Positions 35,613 to 43,327 of a stretch of DNA of 64,000 bases are shown here, in pieces; positions within the stretch are counted from its first letter, which is position 1; each line of letters opens with the position of its first letter. The notes under the pieces were generated by a model. The model was not told the origin of the DNA. It ran no database searches and worked only from the letters and a program-made list of their open reading frames with translations. The stretch is from positions 310,001 through 374,000 of the forward strand of contig NZ_WWEN01000004.1 in the NCBI RefSeq assembly GCF_009857745.1, given 5' to 3'. The translations under genes were made by a program, and so were the position numbers. The stretch comes from Thalassovita mangrovi. Lineage in GTDB: Bacteria > Pseudomonadota > Alphaproteobacteria > Rhodobacterales > Rhodobacteraceae.

Positions 35613-36659
35613 ATGACTATCGCAAGCAAGACCAAGGCCTTTGCCCTGGGCATCGCCATCGCCGCGGCGGGCGCCACCAGCGCCTTTGCCGCCGAATTCG
35701 ACTTCAAGCTGCACCATTTCCTGAGCCCCAAGGCCCCGGCGCATACCAAGATGCTGGAACCCTGGGCGCAGCGGATCATGGATGCCTCGGACGGGCGCAT
35801 CAAGATCGAGATCTTCCCGGCCATGACCCTGGGCGGCAAGCCGCCGCAACTGCCGCGGCAGGTCCGCGACGGGGTGGTCGACATGGCCTGGATCGTCAAC
35901 GCCTATGCCGCCGGGGCCTTCCCGCGCACCGAGGTGTTCGAACTGCCCGGCGTCTACCAGGGCGATATCGGCGCGGTGAACAAGGCGATGCTGGACATGT
36001 ATGACGATGAAATCAGCAAGGATTTCAAGGGTCTGGTCGCGCTGTTCCAGCATGTTCATGCCGGTCAGGCGATGCATATGGCCACCGACGAGGTGCATTC
36101 GCCCGCCGATCTGGCCGGCAAGAAAATCCGCATCCCGTCGCGCACCGGCGCCTGGGTGATCGAAGCGCTTGGCGCCAGCCCGGTGCAGACCTCGGTTGGC
36201 GAAATCCCGGTGGCCCTGTCGAAGAAGGTGATCGACGGCGCGCTGATCCCGTGGGAAATCATCCCGCCGCTGAAGATCCACGAACAGACCAAGTACCAGA
36301 TCGAAGGCCCGGGCGGCAAACGGTTGGGCACCACGTCGTTTTCGGTGATCATGAACGAAGACCGCTGGAATAGCCTTCCCGCGGATATCCAGCAGATCTT
36401 CATCGACAATTCCGGCCCCGACTGGCACGCGGAAATCGGCAAGGTCTGGCGCGCGGCCGACGAATTCGGCATCGGCGTCGCGGTCAAGTCGGGCAACACC
36501 CATATCCAGCTGACCGAGGAAGAATGGGCCAAGTTCGAAGAGGCCGTCGCCCCGGTGGTGGATCGCTGGATCGCCGAGATGGACGAAAAGGGCATCGACG
36601 GCCGGGCGCTGTATGACCGGGCGGTGAAGCTGGTCAACGAAAACATGGCCGCCAACTGA
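35613..36659 (+). CDS. TRAP transporter substrate-binding protein (DctP family)
   Basis: A 348-residue periplasmic protein with signal peptide TIASKTKAFALGIAIAAAGATSAFA. GGGAGGAG lies upstream of ATG 35613. DctP-type motifs include FDFKLHHFLSPKAPAHTKML, VRDGVVDMAWIVNAY, SPADLAGKKIRIPSRTGAWV, and KKVIDGALIPWEIIPPLKI; the Arg in RIPSR is the usual carboxylate-binding residue. It is the first of the DctPQM triplet. The ligand is probably an organic acid, plausibly an aryl or 2-oxo acid given iorAB upstream. Confidence 0.92.
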   Translation: MTIASKTKAFALGIAIAAAGATSAFAAEFDFKLHHFLSPKAPAHTKMLEPWAQRIMDASDGRIKIEIFPAMTLGGKPPQLPRQVRDGVVDMAWIVNAYAAGAFPRTEVFELPGVYQGDIGAVNKAMLDMYDDEISKDFKGLVALFQHVHAGQAMHMATDEVHSPADLAGKKIRIPSRTGAWVIEALGASPVQTSVGEIPVALSKKVIDGALIPWEIIPPLKIHEQTKYQIEGPGGKRLGTTSFSVIMNEDRWNSLPADIQQIFIDNSGPDWHAEIGKVWRAADEFGIGVAVKSGNTHIQLTEEEWAKFEEAVAPVVDRWIAEMDEKGIDGRALYDRAVKLVNENMAAN

Positions 36660-36662
36660 GCG

Positions 36663-37169
36663 ATGGCGACCGACATCCAAACAGGGGCGGGGCCGCAAGG
36701 CCTCGCCACCCGTGTGATAACCGGCTGGGCGCTCGTGGGCGGGCTGATCCTGGTTGCGGTGGTGCTGGTCAACGCCTGGTCGATCCTGTCCGGGGCGCTG
36801 TTCAACAAACCCTTTCCGGGCGATTTCGAACTGACCGAAATGGGGGCGGGGATCGCGGTGTTCTGTTTCCTGCCCTATTGCCAGCTGAACGGCGCCAACG
36901 TGTCGGCCGATATCTTCACCATGCGGGCAAGCCCGCGTTCGGTGGCGCTGATGTCGCTGTTCGCCGCTGTGATCGCGGTGCTGTTCGCGGCGCTGCTGCT
37001 ATGGCGGATGAGCGCCGGTCTGGCCGATTACCGCGAATACGAGGAATTCACCGGCATCCTGCAAATCCCGATCTGGTGGGCGTTCCCGCCGATCCTGGTG
37101 TCGCTGGCGCTGTTGCTTTGGGCGGCGGTGATCGGCTTCCTGCAGGCCAGCAAGCGCGTGGCGCGGTGA
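36663..37169 (+). CDS. TRAP transporter small permease (DctQ family)
   Basis: A 168-residue inner-membrane protein with four predicted helices (ITGWALVGGLILVAVVLVNAW, MGAGIAVFCFLPYCQLNGAN, SLFAAVIAVLFAALLLWRMS, WWAFPPILVSLALLLWAAVI). The segment FELTEMGAGIAVF plus the central NVSADIF is typical of DctQ. It begins three bases after the binding-protein stop with no separate strong ribosome site, so it is probably translationally coupled. Confidence 0.88.
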   Translation: MATDIQTGAGPQGLATRVITGWALVGGLILVAVVLVNAWSILSGALFNKPFPGDFELTEMGAGIAVFCFLPYCQLNGANVSADIFTMRASPRSVALMSLFAAVIAVLFAALLLWRMSAGLADYREYEEFTGILQIPIWWAFPPILVSLALLLWAAVIGFLQASKRVAR

Positions 37170-37185
37170 GGGGAGAGCGTAAACA

Positions 37186-38541
37186 ATGGACAGTCTGACA
37201 ACCGGTTTCGCCGGGCTTGGCGTTCTGATCTTGCTGATCGCCATCCGCCTGCCCATCGCCTATGCGATGATCGTGGTGGGCGGGGTCGGCATCACCCTGC
37301 TGAACGGGCCCGCGATCATGCTGTCGCAGCTCAAGGACCTCGCCTATGCGCAGTTTTCCACCTACGACCTGTCGGTGGTGCCGCTGTTCGTGCTGATGGG
37401 CGCGATTGCCTCGCGTTCAGGGCTGAGCGCCGATCTGTTCCGTGCCGCCAATGCCTGGCTCGGCTGGATGCGAGGCGGGGTGGCGATGTCGGCCATCGCC
37501 GCCTGCGCGGGGTTCGGCGCGGTTTGCGGCTCGTCTCTGGCGACCGCCTCGACCATGGGGCGCGTGGCCTTGCCCGAGCTGAAACGCTACAACTATTCCA
37601 ACCGGCTGGGCACCGGCACCATCGCGGCGGGCGGCGTGTTGGGCATCCTGATCCCGCCCTCGGTGGTGCTGATCGTCTATTCCATCATCGTCGAGGCCAA
37701 TGTCGTCACCATGTTCATGGCCGCGCTGATCCCGGGGCTGATCGCGGTTGCGTTCTTCATCCTGACCATCTTCGTCTATGTGCTGATCGCGCCGGGGGCG
37801 GGGCCCAAGGGGCAGGCCGCCACGCGTGAGGAATTCGTCGCCGCGACGCTCAGCATCCTGCCGGTGGGCGTGGTCTTCGTGGTGGTGATCGGCGGGCTCT
37901 ATTTCGGTTTCTTCAACCCGACGCCCGCGGCGGCGGTCGGCGTCGTCATGGTCACCCTGATCGGGCTGCTACGCCGCAAGCTGAACTGGACGGACGGGCG
38001 CGAAGCGCTTCTGGAAACCGCCCGCACCGCCGGGATGATCTACCTGATCCTTCTGGGCGCGGAGATGCTGAAGATCTTCATGGCGCGGGGCGGTGTGCCG
38101 CAGGCGATGGCCGATTGGATGGGCAATTCCGGGCTGGCGCCGATGGTGACGCTGCTGATCCTGCTGCTGGCGCTGATCCTGCTGGGCTGCCTGATGGACA
38201 GCCTGTCGATGATCCTGCTGGCGATCCCGTTCTTCTGGCCGGTGCTGGTGGAAATCAACGGCGGCGACTGGGCCGGGGCGGACACGTCGCCCTTCGGGAT
38301 GGATACCGAGGACCTGAAGATATGGTTCGGGATATTGGCATTGATCGTGGTCGAACTGGGGCTGATCACGCCGCCGGTGGGGATGAATGTCTTCATCATC
38401 TCGGCGCAGGCGCGCGACGTCCCGATGAGCGACACGTTCCTTGGCGTGATGCCGTTCTTCCTGGCCGAATTGCTGCGGGTGGCGGTGCTGATCGCCTTCC
38501 CGGCGCTGACGCTGTGGCTGCCCTCGGCCCTGTCGGGGTAA
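37186..38541 (+). CDS. TRAP transporter large permease (DctM family)
   Basis: A 451-residue polytopic membrane protein of the DctM family. Examples are the LPIAYAMIVVGGVGITLLNG helix, FVLMGAIASRSGLSADLFRA, AACAGFGAVCGSSLATASTM, and GTIAAGGVLGILIPPSVVLI; the repeated GxxG/PPS blocks are typical transport-channel elements. GAGGGGAGAGCG precedes the start. It completes the Na+-dependent TRAP transporter. A short GC hairpin region separates it from the convergent DUF2478 gene. Confidence 0.9.
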   Translation: MDSLTTGFAGLGVLILLIAIRLPIAYAMIVVGGVGITLLNGPAIMLSQLKDLAYAQFSTYDLSVVPLFVLMGAIASRSGLSADLFRAANAWLGWMRGGVAMSAIAACAGFGAVCGSSLATASTMGRVALPELKRYNYSNRLGTGTIAAGGVLGILIPPSVVLIVYSIIVEANVVTMFMAALIPGLIAVAFFILTIFVYVLIAPGAGPKGQAATREEFVAATLSILPVGVVFVVVIGGLYFGFFNPTPAAAVGVVMVTLIGLLRRKLNWTDGREALLETARTAGMIYLILLGAEMLKIFMARGGVPQAMADWMGNSGLAPMVTLLILLLALILLGCLMDSLSMILLAIPFFWPVLVEINGGDWAGADTSPFGMDTEDLKIWFGILALIVVELGLITPPVGMNVFIISAQARDVPMSDTFLGVMPFFLAELLRVAVLIAFPALTLWLPSALSG

Positions 38542-38578
38542 GGCGGATACCGGGTGCCGGGGCGATCCCGGCGCCCGC

Positions 38579-39091
38579 TCAGGCGTCGAGCTCGGCGCGC
38601 TGCGCCAGCACCCAATCCTTCAGCGCCTGCACATCGGCGGGCAGCCGTTCGCAGATATCGCCCGCGAAGTCCTGGAACCGCTCCAGATTGCGCTCGTTGA
38701 CCGCCGTAAGCACCGGGATACCGGCCATCAGGGCCTCGCCCACCACCGGGCGAAATCCGCGCCCCTCCAGTTCCTGCTTGCCGAACTTGTTGAGGATCAG
38801 CACCTGCGGTTCCTGTTCCAGGCTGGCCGCGACCAGACCGACCGCGCGTTCCAGCCCGTCCGGGTCCAGCCGGCACCCCTGCGACAGCGCGCCAAGGTCC
38901 TGGCTGATCTTGATCACCGGCCCGCCGTTCAGGATATGCAGGTCCATTTGGCATTTCTGATCCGCACCGGTCTCAACATTGCTCTGCACCGCGCCGGCGA
39001 CCTTCAGCCCGGCGTCGCGCAGAACCGCCACGACCTCGCGCAGGCAGCGATCCGCCTCGCCCCGTCCTTCAGCGACCACATAGCCCAGCAT
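38579..39091 (-). CDS. DUF2478-family protein
   Basis: A 170-residue protein resembling the DUF2478 family, whose members are often annotated as molybdenum-related NTPases. Segments supporting this are MLGYVVAEGRGEADRCLREV, GAVQSNVETGADQKCQMDL, KISQDLGALSQGCRLD, LILNKFGKQELEGRGFRPV and GIPVLTAVNERNLERFQDF. No classical Walker A lysine loop is visible, so nucleotide hydrolysis is not demonstrated. It sits near mobA and the CO dehydrogenase cluster, consistent with a Mo link. Confidence 0.75.
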   Translation of the reverse strand: MLGYVVAEGRGEADRCLREVVAVLRDAGLKVAGAVQSNVETGADQKCQMDLHILNGGPVIKISQDLGALSQGCRLDPDGLERAVGLVAASLEQEPQVLILNKFGKQELEGRGFRPVVGEALMAGIPVLTAVNERNLERFQDFAGDICERLPADVQALKDWVLAQRAELDA

Positions 39092-39177
39092 GCCTCATCC
39101 CTCTTGCCATTCGCGCGTTGGACATAAATGCTGCATCCCGCGCCGTAAAGGCAAGCCATCATCGACAGGACCACACG

Positions 39178-39645
39178 ATGCCGTCAGACCTGCCCGCCTT
39201 CCAGTCCCTGCCGCAAGGCGCCGAACCCGCCGTGATCGCGCTGTGGGACCGCTGCGGATCGACCCGGCCGTGGAACCCGCCGGAACAGGACATCGCAGAA
39301 TTGCGCGCGCATGAAACCGCCGATCTGCTGGTGGCGATGCAGGGCGACAAGGTGCTGGCCTCGATCGCGGTGGGTTATGACGGGCATCGCGGCTGGGTCT
39401 ATTACGTCGCCGCCGATCCGGATTGTCGCGGTCAGGGATTGGGCCGCGCCGCGATGGCGGCGGCGGAGGATTGGCTGCGGGCGCGCGGCGTGCACAAGCT
39501 GCAGCTGATGGTGCGCGACAACAATTTGCAGGTGATGGGGTTTTACGAGTCGCTGGGCTACGAGGACGCCAAGTGCCGGGTGATGCAGAAATGGATCGAC
39601 CCGGAACGCGAGCAGATTTTCCTCGAGACCTCAAATGACTTCTGA
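39178..39645 (+). CDS. GNAT-family N-acetyltransferase (YpeA-like)
   Basis: The start is ATG 39178 with AGGA about eight bases upstream. The product has 155 residues. The acetyl-CoA-binding signature VAADPDCRGQGLGRAAMAAA followed by LMVRDNNLQVMGFYESLGY is the classical GNAT A/B motif pair. N-terminal SLPQGAEPAVIALWDRCG matches YpeA-type proteins. The substrate is unknown. The last 11 bases overlap mobA. Confidence 0.88.
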   Translation: MPSDLPAFQSLPQGAEPAVIALWDRCGSTRPWNPPEQDIAELRAHETADLLVAMQGDKVLASIAVGYDGHRGWVYYVAADPDCRGQGLGRAAMAAAEDWLRARGVHKLQLMVRDNNLQVMGFYESLGYEDAKCRVMQKWIDPEREQIFLETSNDF

Positions 39646-40261
39646 TCCGACGACCGATCCCTTGGGCGTCATCCTTGCCGGTGGGCGGGCCAGCCGCATG
39701 GGCGGCGGCGACAAGGCGCTGTTGCCGCTGGCGGGGGTGCCGATGCTCGACCGGGTGATCGAACGCCTGGGCCCGCAATGCGCCGCGCTGGCGCTCAGCG
39801 CCAATGGCGACCCGGCGCGGTTCGCCGGCTATGGCCTGCCGGTGCTGGCCGACAGCATGCCCGATCACCCCGGCCCGCTGGCGGGGGTGCTGGCGGGGTT
39901 GGACTGGGCCGCCGAACGGGGGGCGGCGTCGATCGTCACGGCGGCCGCCGATACGCCGTTTTTCCCCACCGACCTGGTCGCGCGGCTGCAAGCGGCGGCG
40001 GGGCCGGGCGGGCTGGCGCTGGCCGCCTCAAGGGATGCGGATGGCCGGATCAGGCGGCAGCCGACCTTCGGCATCTGGCCGGTGGCGCTGCGCGACGACC
40101 TGCGCGCGGCGCTGCGGCAGGGGCTGCGCAAGATCGTGATCTGGACCGATGGGCATCAGGCGGGACAGGCGGTGTTCGAGGCGGAAGGCTTCGATCCGTT
40201 CTTCAATGTGAATACGCCGGCGGATATTGAAGCGGCGGAAGCTCTGCTCAAGAATAGGTAG
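39635..40261 (+). CDS. mobA: Molybdenum cofactor guanylyltransferase MobA
   Basis: A 208-residue protein with the nucleotidyltransferase signature LAGGRASRMGGGDKALLPLAG (residues about 14-34), LALSANGDPARFAGYGLPV, and DHPGPLAGVLAGLDWAAE. TAAADTPFFP contains the metal-binding Asp, and FFNVNTPADI sits near the end. This is the MobA form, which adds GMP to molybdopterin. CO dehydrogenase itself uses the cytosine form made by MocA, so this gene probably serves other Mo enzymes. It overlaps the GNAT gene upstream. Confidence 0.88.
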   Translation: MTSDPTTDPLGVILAGGRASRMGGGDKALLPLAGVPMLDRVIERLGPQCAALALSANGDPARFAGYGLPVLADSMPDHPGPLAGVLAGLDWAAERGAASIVTAAADTPFFPTDLVARLQAAAGPGGLALAASRDADGRIRRQPTFGIWPVALRDDLRAALRQGLRKIVIWTDGHQAGQAVFEAEGFDPFFNVNTPADIEAAEALLKNR

Positions 40262-40317
40262 AGCTTCGCATTTCAAGTCACTGTAAATGCTGTAATATGA
40301 TTTGTGGTGGTGGGGCG

Positions 40318-40545
40318 TTATCCCCGCCGGATCAGATAACAGGACACGTCGCCCTGTTGCTCCATCCCGATGAATTCATGCCCCGCTTCGGCGCAGAAAT
40401 GCGGCACGTCCACCACCGCCGCCGGATCGGTCGCCAGCAACCGCAACACGGCCCCCGGCGCCATCTGGTTCAGCCGCTTGCGCGCCCTGAGCACCGGCAA
40501 CGGGCACAACAGCCCCGCAGCGTCGATTTCGTCATCCCATGTCAT
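40318..40545 (-). CDS. TusA/SirA-like sulfurtransferase protein
   Basis: A 75-residue protein from ATG 40545. The frame extends further upstream without family resemblance. DAAGLLCPLPVLRARKRLNQ contains the CPxP motif of TusA/SirA with its persulfide-carrying Cys, followed by RLLATDPAAVVDVPHFCAEA. Such proteins relay sulfur for thiolation, Mo-cofactor or Fe-S chemistry. It is convergent with mobA and divergent from the coxC-like gene. Confidence 0.88.
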   Translation of the reverse strand: MTWDDEIDAAGLLCPLPVLRARKRLNQMAPGAVLRLLATDPAAVVDVPHFCAEAGHEFIGMEQQGDVSCYLIRRG

Positions 40546-40701
40546 GGCGCCAGAAATAGGACCGGACGAAACCGCTGTCCATCGCATTCCCGCCCTGCCG
40601 CCGCCCATGTTTTCGGCGGCTTTGAGCCGACGCGCCTAAACCCTTGGCACATTGCGATTCCGTTACTAGGGTATCGACACTCAAACCAAGCGCGACGAAA
40701 C

Positions 40702-41829
40702 ATGCAAATTCTAGACTACCCACACAGTCCCTGGCTGGTCATCGCCTCGCTATGCGTCGCGCTGATCGCGGGCTTTACCGGGCTGTCGCTGACCCAGGGG
40801 ATTTCGCAACGCTCCTATAATCAGCGCAAGATCGCGGTGGCGCTGGCGGCGGTGTCGCTGGGCGGCGGCATCTGGTCGATGCATTTCGTCGCCATGCTGG
40901 GGCTGCAGCTGCCCTTCCTGTTCTATTACGATGCGGCGATCACGCTGGCCTCGGCGCTGGTGGCGATCCTGGTGGTGGGGATCGCGCTGCTGATCCTGCA
41001 TTTCTTCAAACGTACCGCGCTGACGCTGACCGGGGCGGGGGTGATCGTCGGGCTGGGGGTTCTGCTGATGCATTACATCGGCATGGCGGGGCTGCAGATG
41101 TGCCGTGCGCTCTACACGCCTACCGGCATCGCCTTCGCCATCGTCGCGTCCTGCGCGCTGAACATCGCGGCCTTCTGGATCGCCTATGGCGCCCGGTCGC
41201 ACCGCAATATCCTGCTCGGCACGGTCTGTTTCGGGCTGGCCGTCTTCGCGGTGCATTTCATCGCCGTCGCCAATACCGATTTCATCGCCATCGAGACGCT
41301 GAACGAGGTCGGGCCGCTGATCAGCAATGAAATCCTTGCCGTGGGGGTGGTGATCAGCAGCTTCATGCTGTGCGGCGCCTTCCTGCTGAGCGGGGTGACC
41401 TTCCTGGCGCCGAGCCAATCGGCAGCGGCAGCGGCAGGGGCCATTCCGCCTGAGGCAGAGGAAACCCCGGCGCAGGTCCGGGAAGACACCGACGCCCGCG
41501 CGCCGCAAATCCCCTTTGAAAAGGGCGGCCGCACCCTGTTCATCGATCCGGCCAGGGTCTTCGCGATCCGGGCCGAGGGGCATTACACCCACCTGTACAC
41601 CGAAGACGGTCAATTCTTCTGCGCCTGGTCGATCACCGAAGCCGAAAAGCGGCTGACCCCGGACCCGTTCATCAAGACCCACCGCAGCTACCTGATCAAC
41701 CCGGCCCATGTCGGTGGCTTCGAGCGGATGAAGGATAACGGCATCTGCCTGTTCGATCTGCCCGGCCTGCAGAAGGTGCCGGTCAGCCGGTCACGCCTCA
41801 AGGTGGTGCGCGCCGCGCTTGGCGTCTGA
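40702..41829 (+). CDS. coxC: MHYT-LytTR membrane regulator (CoxC-like)
   Basis: The start is ATG 40702, giving 375 residues. The first 245 residues form a seven-helix MHYT sensor with the conserved metal-binding triplets SMHFVAM, LMHYIGM and AVHFIAV. A linker (AGAIPPEAEETPAQV) leads to a C-terminal LytTR DNA-binding domain (IDPARVFAIRAEGHYTHLYT, FIKTHRSYLINPAHVGGFER, VPVSRSRLKVV). CoxC and CoxH of Oligotropha have this same architecture, and here too the gene precedes coxM. It may sense CO, O2 or redox state at the membrane and control cox transcription. Confidence 0.85.
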   Translation: MQILDYPHSPWLVIASLCVALIAGFTGLSLTQGISQRSYNQRKIAVALAAVSLGGGIWSMHFVAMLGLQLPFLFYYDAAITLASALVAILVVGIALLILHFFKRTALTLTGAGVIVGLGVLLMHYIGMAGLQMCRALYTPTGIAFAIVASCALNIAAFWIAYGARSHRNILLGTVCFGLAVFAVHFIAVANTDFIAIETLNEVGPLISNEILAVGVVISSFMLCGAFLLSGVTFLAPSQSAAAAAGAIPPEAEETPAQVREDTDARAPQIPFEKGGRTLFIDPARVFAIRAEGHYTHLYTEDGQFFCAWSITEAEKRLTPDPFIKTHRSYLINPAHVGGFERMKDNGICLFDLPGLQKVPVSRSRLKVVRAALGV

Positions 41830-41833
41830 TCCC

Positions 41834-41870
41834 GCGTTTCGTGAAATCCAATCGCATTTCGTGCATGAAA
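41834..41870. promoter_or_regulatory. Direct repeats/dyads upstream of coxM
   Basis: Just after the coxC-like stop, GCGTTTCGTG (41834-41843) and GCATTTCGTG (41854-41863) are 9/10 identical with a 20-bp period. Each is also the left half of a TTTCxxGAAA-like dyad (TTTCGTGAAA and TTTCGTGCATGAAA). LytTR regulators typically bind pairs of direct repeats about two helical turns apart, so this is a candidate site for the adjacent regulator. The rest of the 134-bp gap ends in GGGAGGGAGG before coxM. Confidence 0.4.
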
Positions 41871-41963
41871 CCCCGTTTTTCAGGGGATTTGTGAAGCGAT
41901 TGTATGCCGCCGTGTGCACCTTTCCTCCCAGCCAGTTGAACCTATGGGGAGGGAGGACCAGGG

Positions 41964-42818
41964 ATGATACCAGCGGCGTTCGATTATTATCGGCCCAGCG
42001 ATATCGCAGGCGCGATCGCGCTTTTGCAGGAACATGGCGACGATGCCCGCGTGATCGCGGGCGGGCACAGCCTGATCCCGATGATGAAACTCAGGATGGC
42101 GGAAGTCCCGCACCTGATCGACCTTCAGGACATCGCGTCCCTGAAGGGGATCACCATAAGCGGTGAGCGCATCACGCTCGGCGCGATGGTGACCCAGCAC
42201 GAACTGATCGACAGCGCGGAATTGGCGGCGAAGGCGCCGATCCTGCGCGAAGCGGCCTTGCAGATCGCCGATCCGCAGGTGCGCTACATGGGCACGGTGG
42301 GCGGCAATGTCGCCAATGGCGATCCGGGCAACGACATGCCGGGGCTGATGCAGTGCCTTGATGCCGACATCACCCTGACCGGTCCTGACGGCAGCCGCAC
42401 CGTCGCCGCGCGCGATTATTACGAAGCGGCCTATATGACCGACCGCGAGGATGATGAAATCCTCGTCACGGTCAGCTTCGACGCGCCGAAGGGCGGTTAC
42501 GCCTATGAAAAGCAGAAGCGCAAGATCGGCGATTACGCCACCGCTGCCGCTGCCGTGCAGCTGGTCAAGGAGGGCGGCAGCGTCGCCAGCGCCTCGATCG
42601 CGATGACGAACCTGAGCGACACGCCGGTCTGGTCCGAAGCGGCCGGCGCGGCGCTGGTCGGCACCGCCTGCGACGCAGACGCGGTCAAATCCGCCGTCGC
42701 CGCGATGCTCAACGATATCGACCCGACCGAGGACAACCGCGGCCCGGTGGCGTTCAAGCGCCACGCCGCCGGTATCGTCCTGGCCCGCGCGATTACCCGC
42801 GCCTGGGACCGCGCCTGA
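41964..42818 (+). CDS. coxM: CO dehydrogenase medium subunit (FAD-binding)
   Basis: A 284-residue protein. The two FAD-binding loops of CoxM are visible: AGGHSLIP (about residues 32-39) and [14 protein letters not shown] (about 111-124). The C-terminal fold [18 protein letters not shown] is typical of this flavoprotein family. It passes electrons from CoxS to the respiratory chain in the CoxLSM dimer on the cytoplasmic face of the membrane. Strong GGAGG ribosome sites precede ATG 41964. It is the first gene of the structural operon. Confidence 0.93.
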   Translation: MIPAAFDYYRPSDIAGAIALLQEHGDDARVIAGGHSLIPMMKLRMAEVPHLIDLQDIASLKGITISGERITLGAMVTQHELIDSAELAAKAPILREAALQIADPQVRYMGTVGGNVANGDPGNDMPGLMQCLDADITLTGPDGSRTVAARDYYEAAYMTDREDDEILVTVSFDAPKGGYAYEKQKRKIGDYATAAAAVQLVKEGGSVASASIAMTNLSDTPVWSEAAGAALVGTACDADAVKSAVAAMLNDIDPTEDNRGPVAFKRHAAGIVLARAITRAWDRA

Positions 42819-42832
42819 GGGAGGAACAGGAA

Positions 42833-43327
42833 ATGGCAGACAAGATGCATATCAAACTGAAGGTCAACGGCGCGGATCACGAATTCCTGGCCGAACCGCG
42901 CGAATTGCTGATCTACGCGTTGCGCGAACGTCTGGGGATCACCGGCCCGCATGTGGGCTGCGATACCTCGCATTGCGGCGCCTGCACGGTGACCATAGAC
43001 GGCAAGTCGGTGAAATCCTGCACCATGTTCGTGGCGCAGGCCAATGGCGCCGACATCACCACCATCGAGGGGCTGGGAAGCCCCGATGCGCTGCACGTGC
43101 TGCAGGAAAAGTTCCGCGAACATCACGGGCTGCAATGCGGCTTTTGCACCCCGGGCATGATCACCCGCGCGGTCAAGCTGCTGGAAGAAAACCCCAACCC
43201 GAGTGAGGAAGAGGTGCGCTTCGGCATGGCCGGCAACCTGTGCCGCTGCACCGGTTATCAGAACATCGTCAAATCCATCCTGGCCGCCGCCGCCGAGATG
43301 AACACCGTGAAGGAGGCCGCAGAATGA
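42833..43327 (+). CDS. coxS: CO dehydrogenase small subunit, 2x[2Fe-2S]
   Basis: A 164-residue iron-sulfur protein. The plant-type [2Fe-2S] cluster ligands are Cys43, Cys48, Cys51 and Cys63. The second cluster uses Cys102, Cys105, Cys137 and Cys139 in QCGFCTPGM and NLCRCTGYQ. This is the normal CoxS/xanthine-dehydrogenase arrangement. GAGGGAGGAA precedes ATG 42833. The stop overlaps the coxL start (ATGA). Confidence 0.95.
   Translation: MADKMHIKLKVNGADHEFLAEPRELLIYALRERLGITGPHVGCDTSHCGACTVTIDGKSVKSCTMFVAQANGADITTIEGLGSPDALHVLQEKFREHHGLQCGFCTPGMITRAVKLLEENPNPSEEEVRFGMAGNLCRCTGYQNIVKSILAAAAEMNTVKEAAE

Noticed and set aside
39635-40261. MocA (cytidylyltransferase for CODH cofactor)
   Set aside because: The signature LAGGRASRMGGGDKALL and the other motifs are those of MobA.
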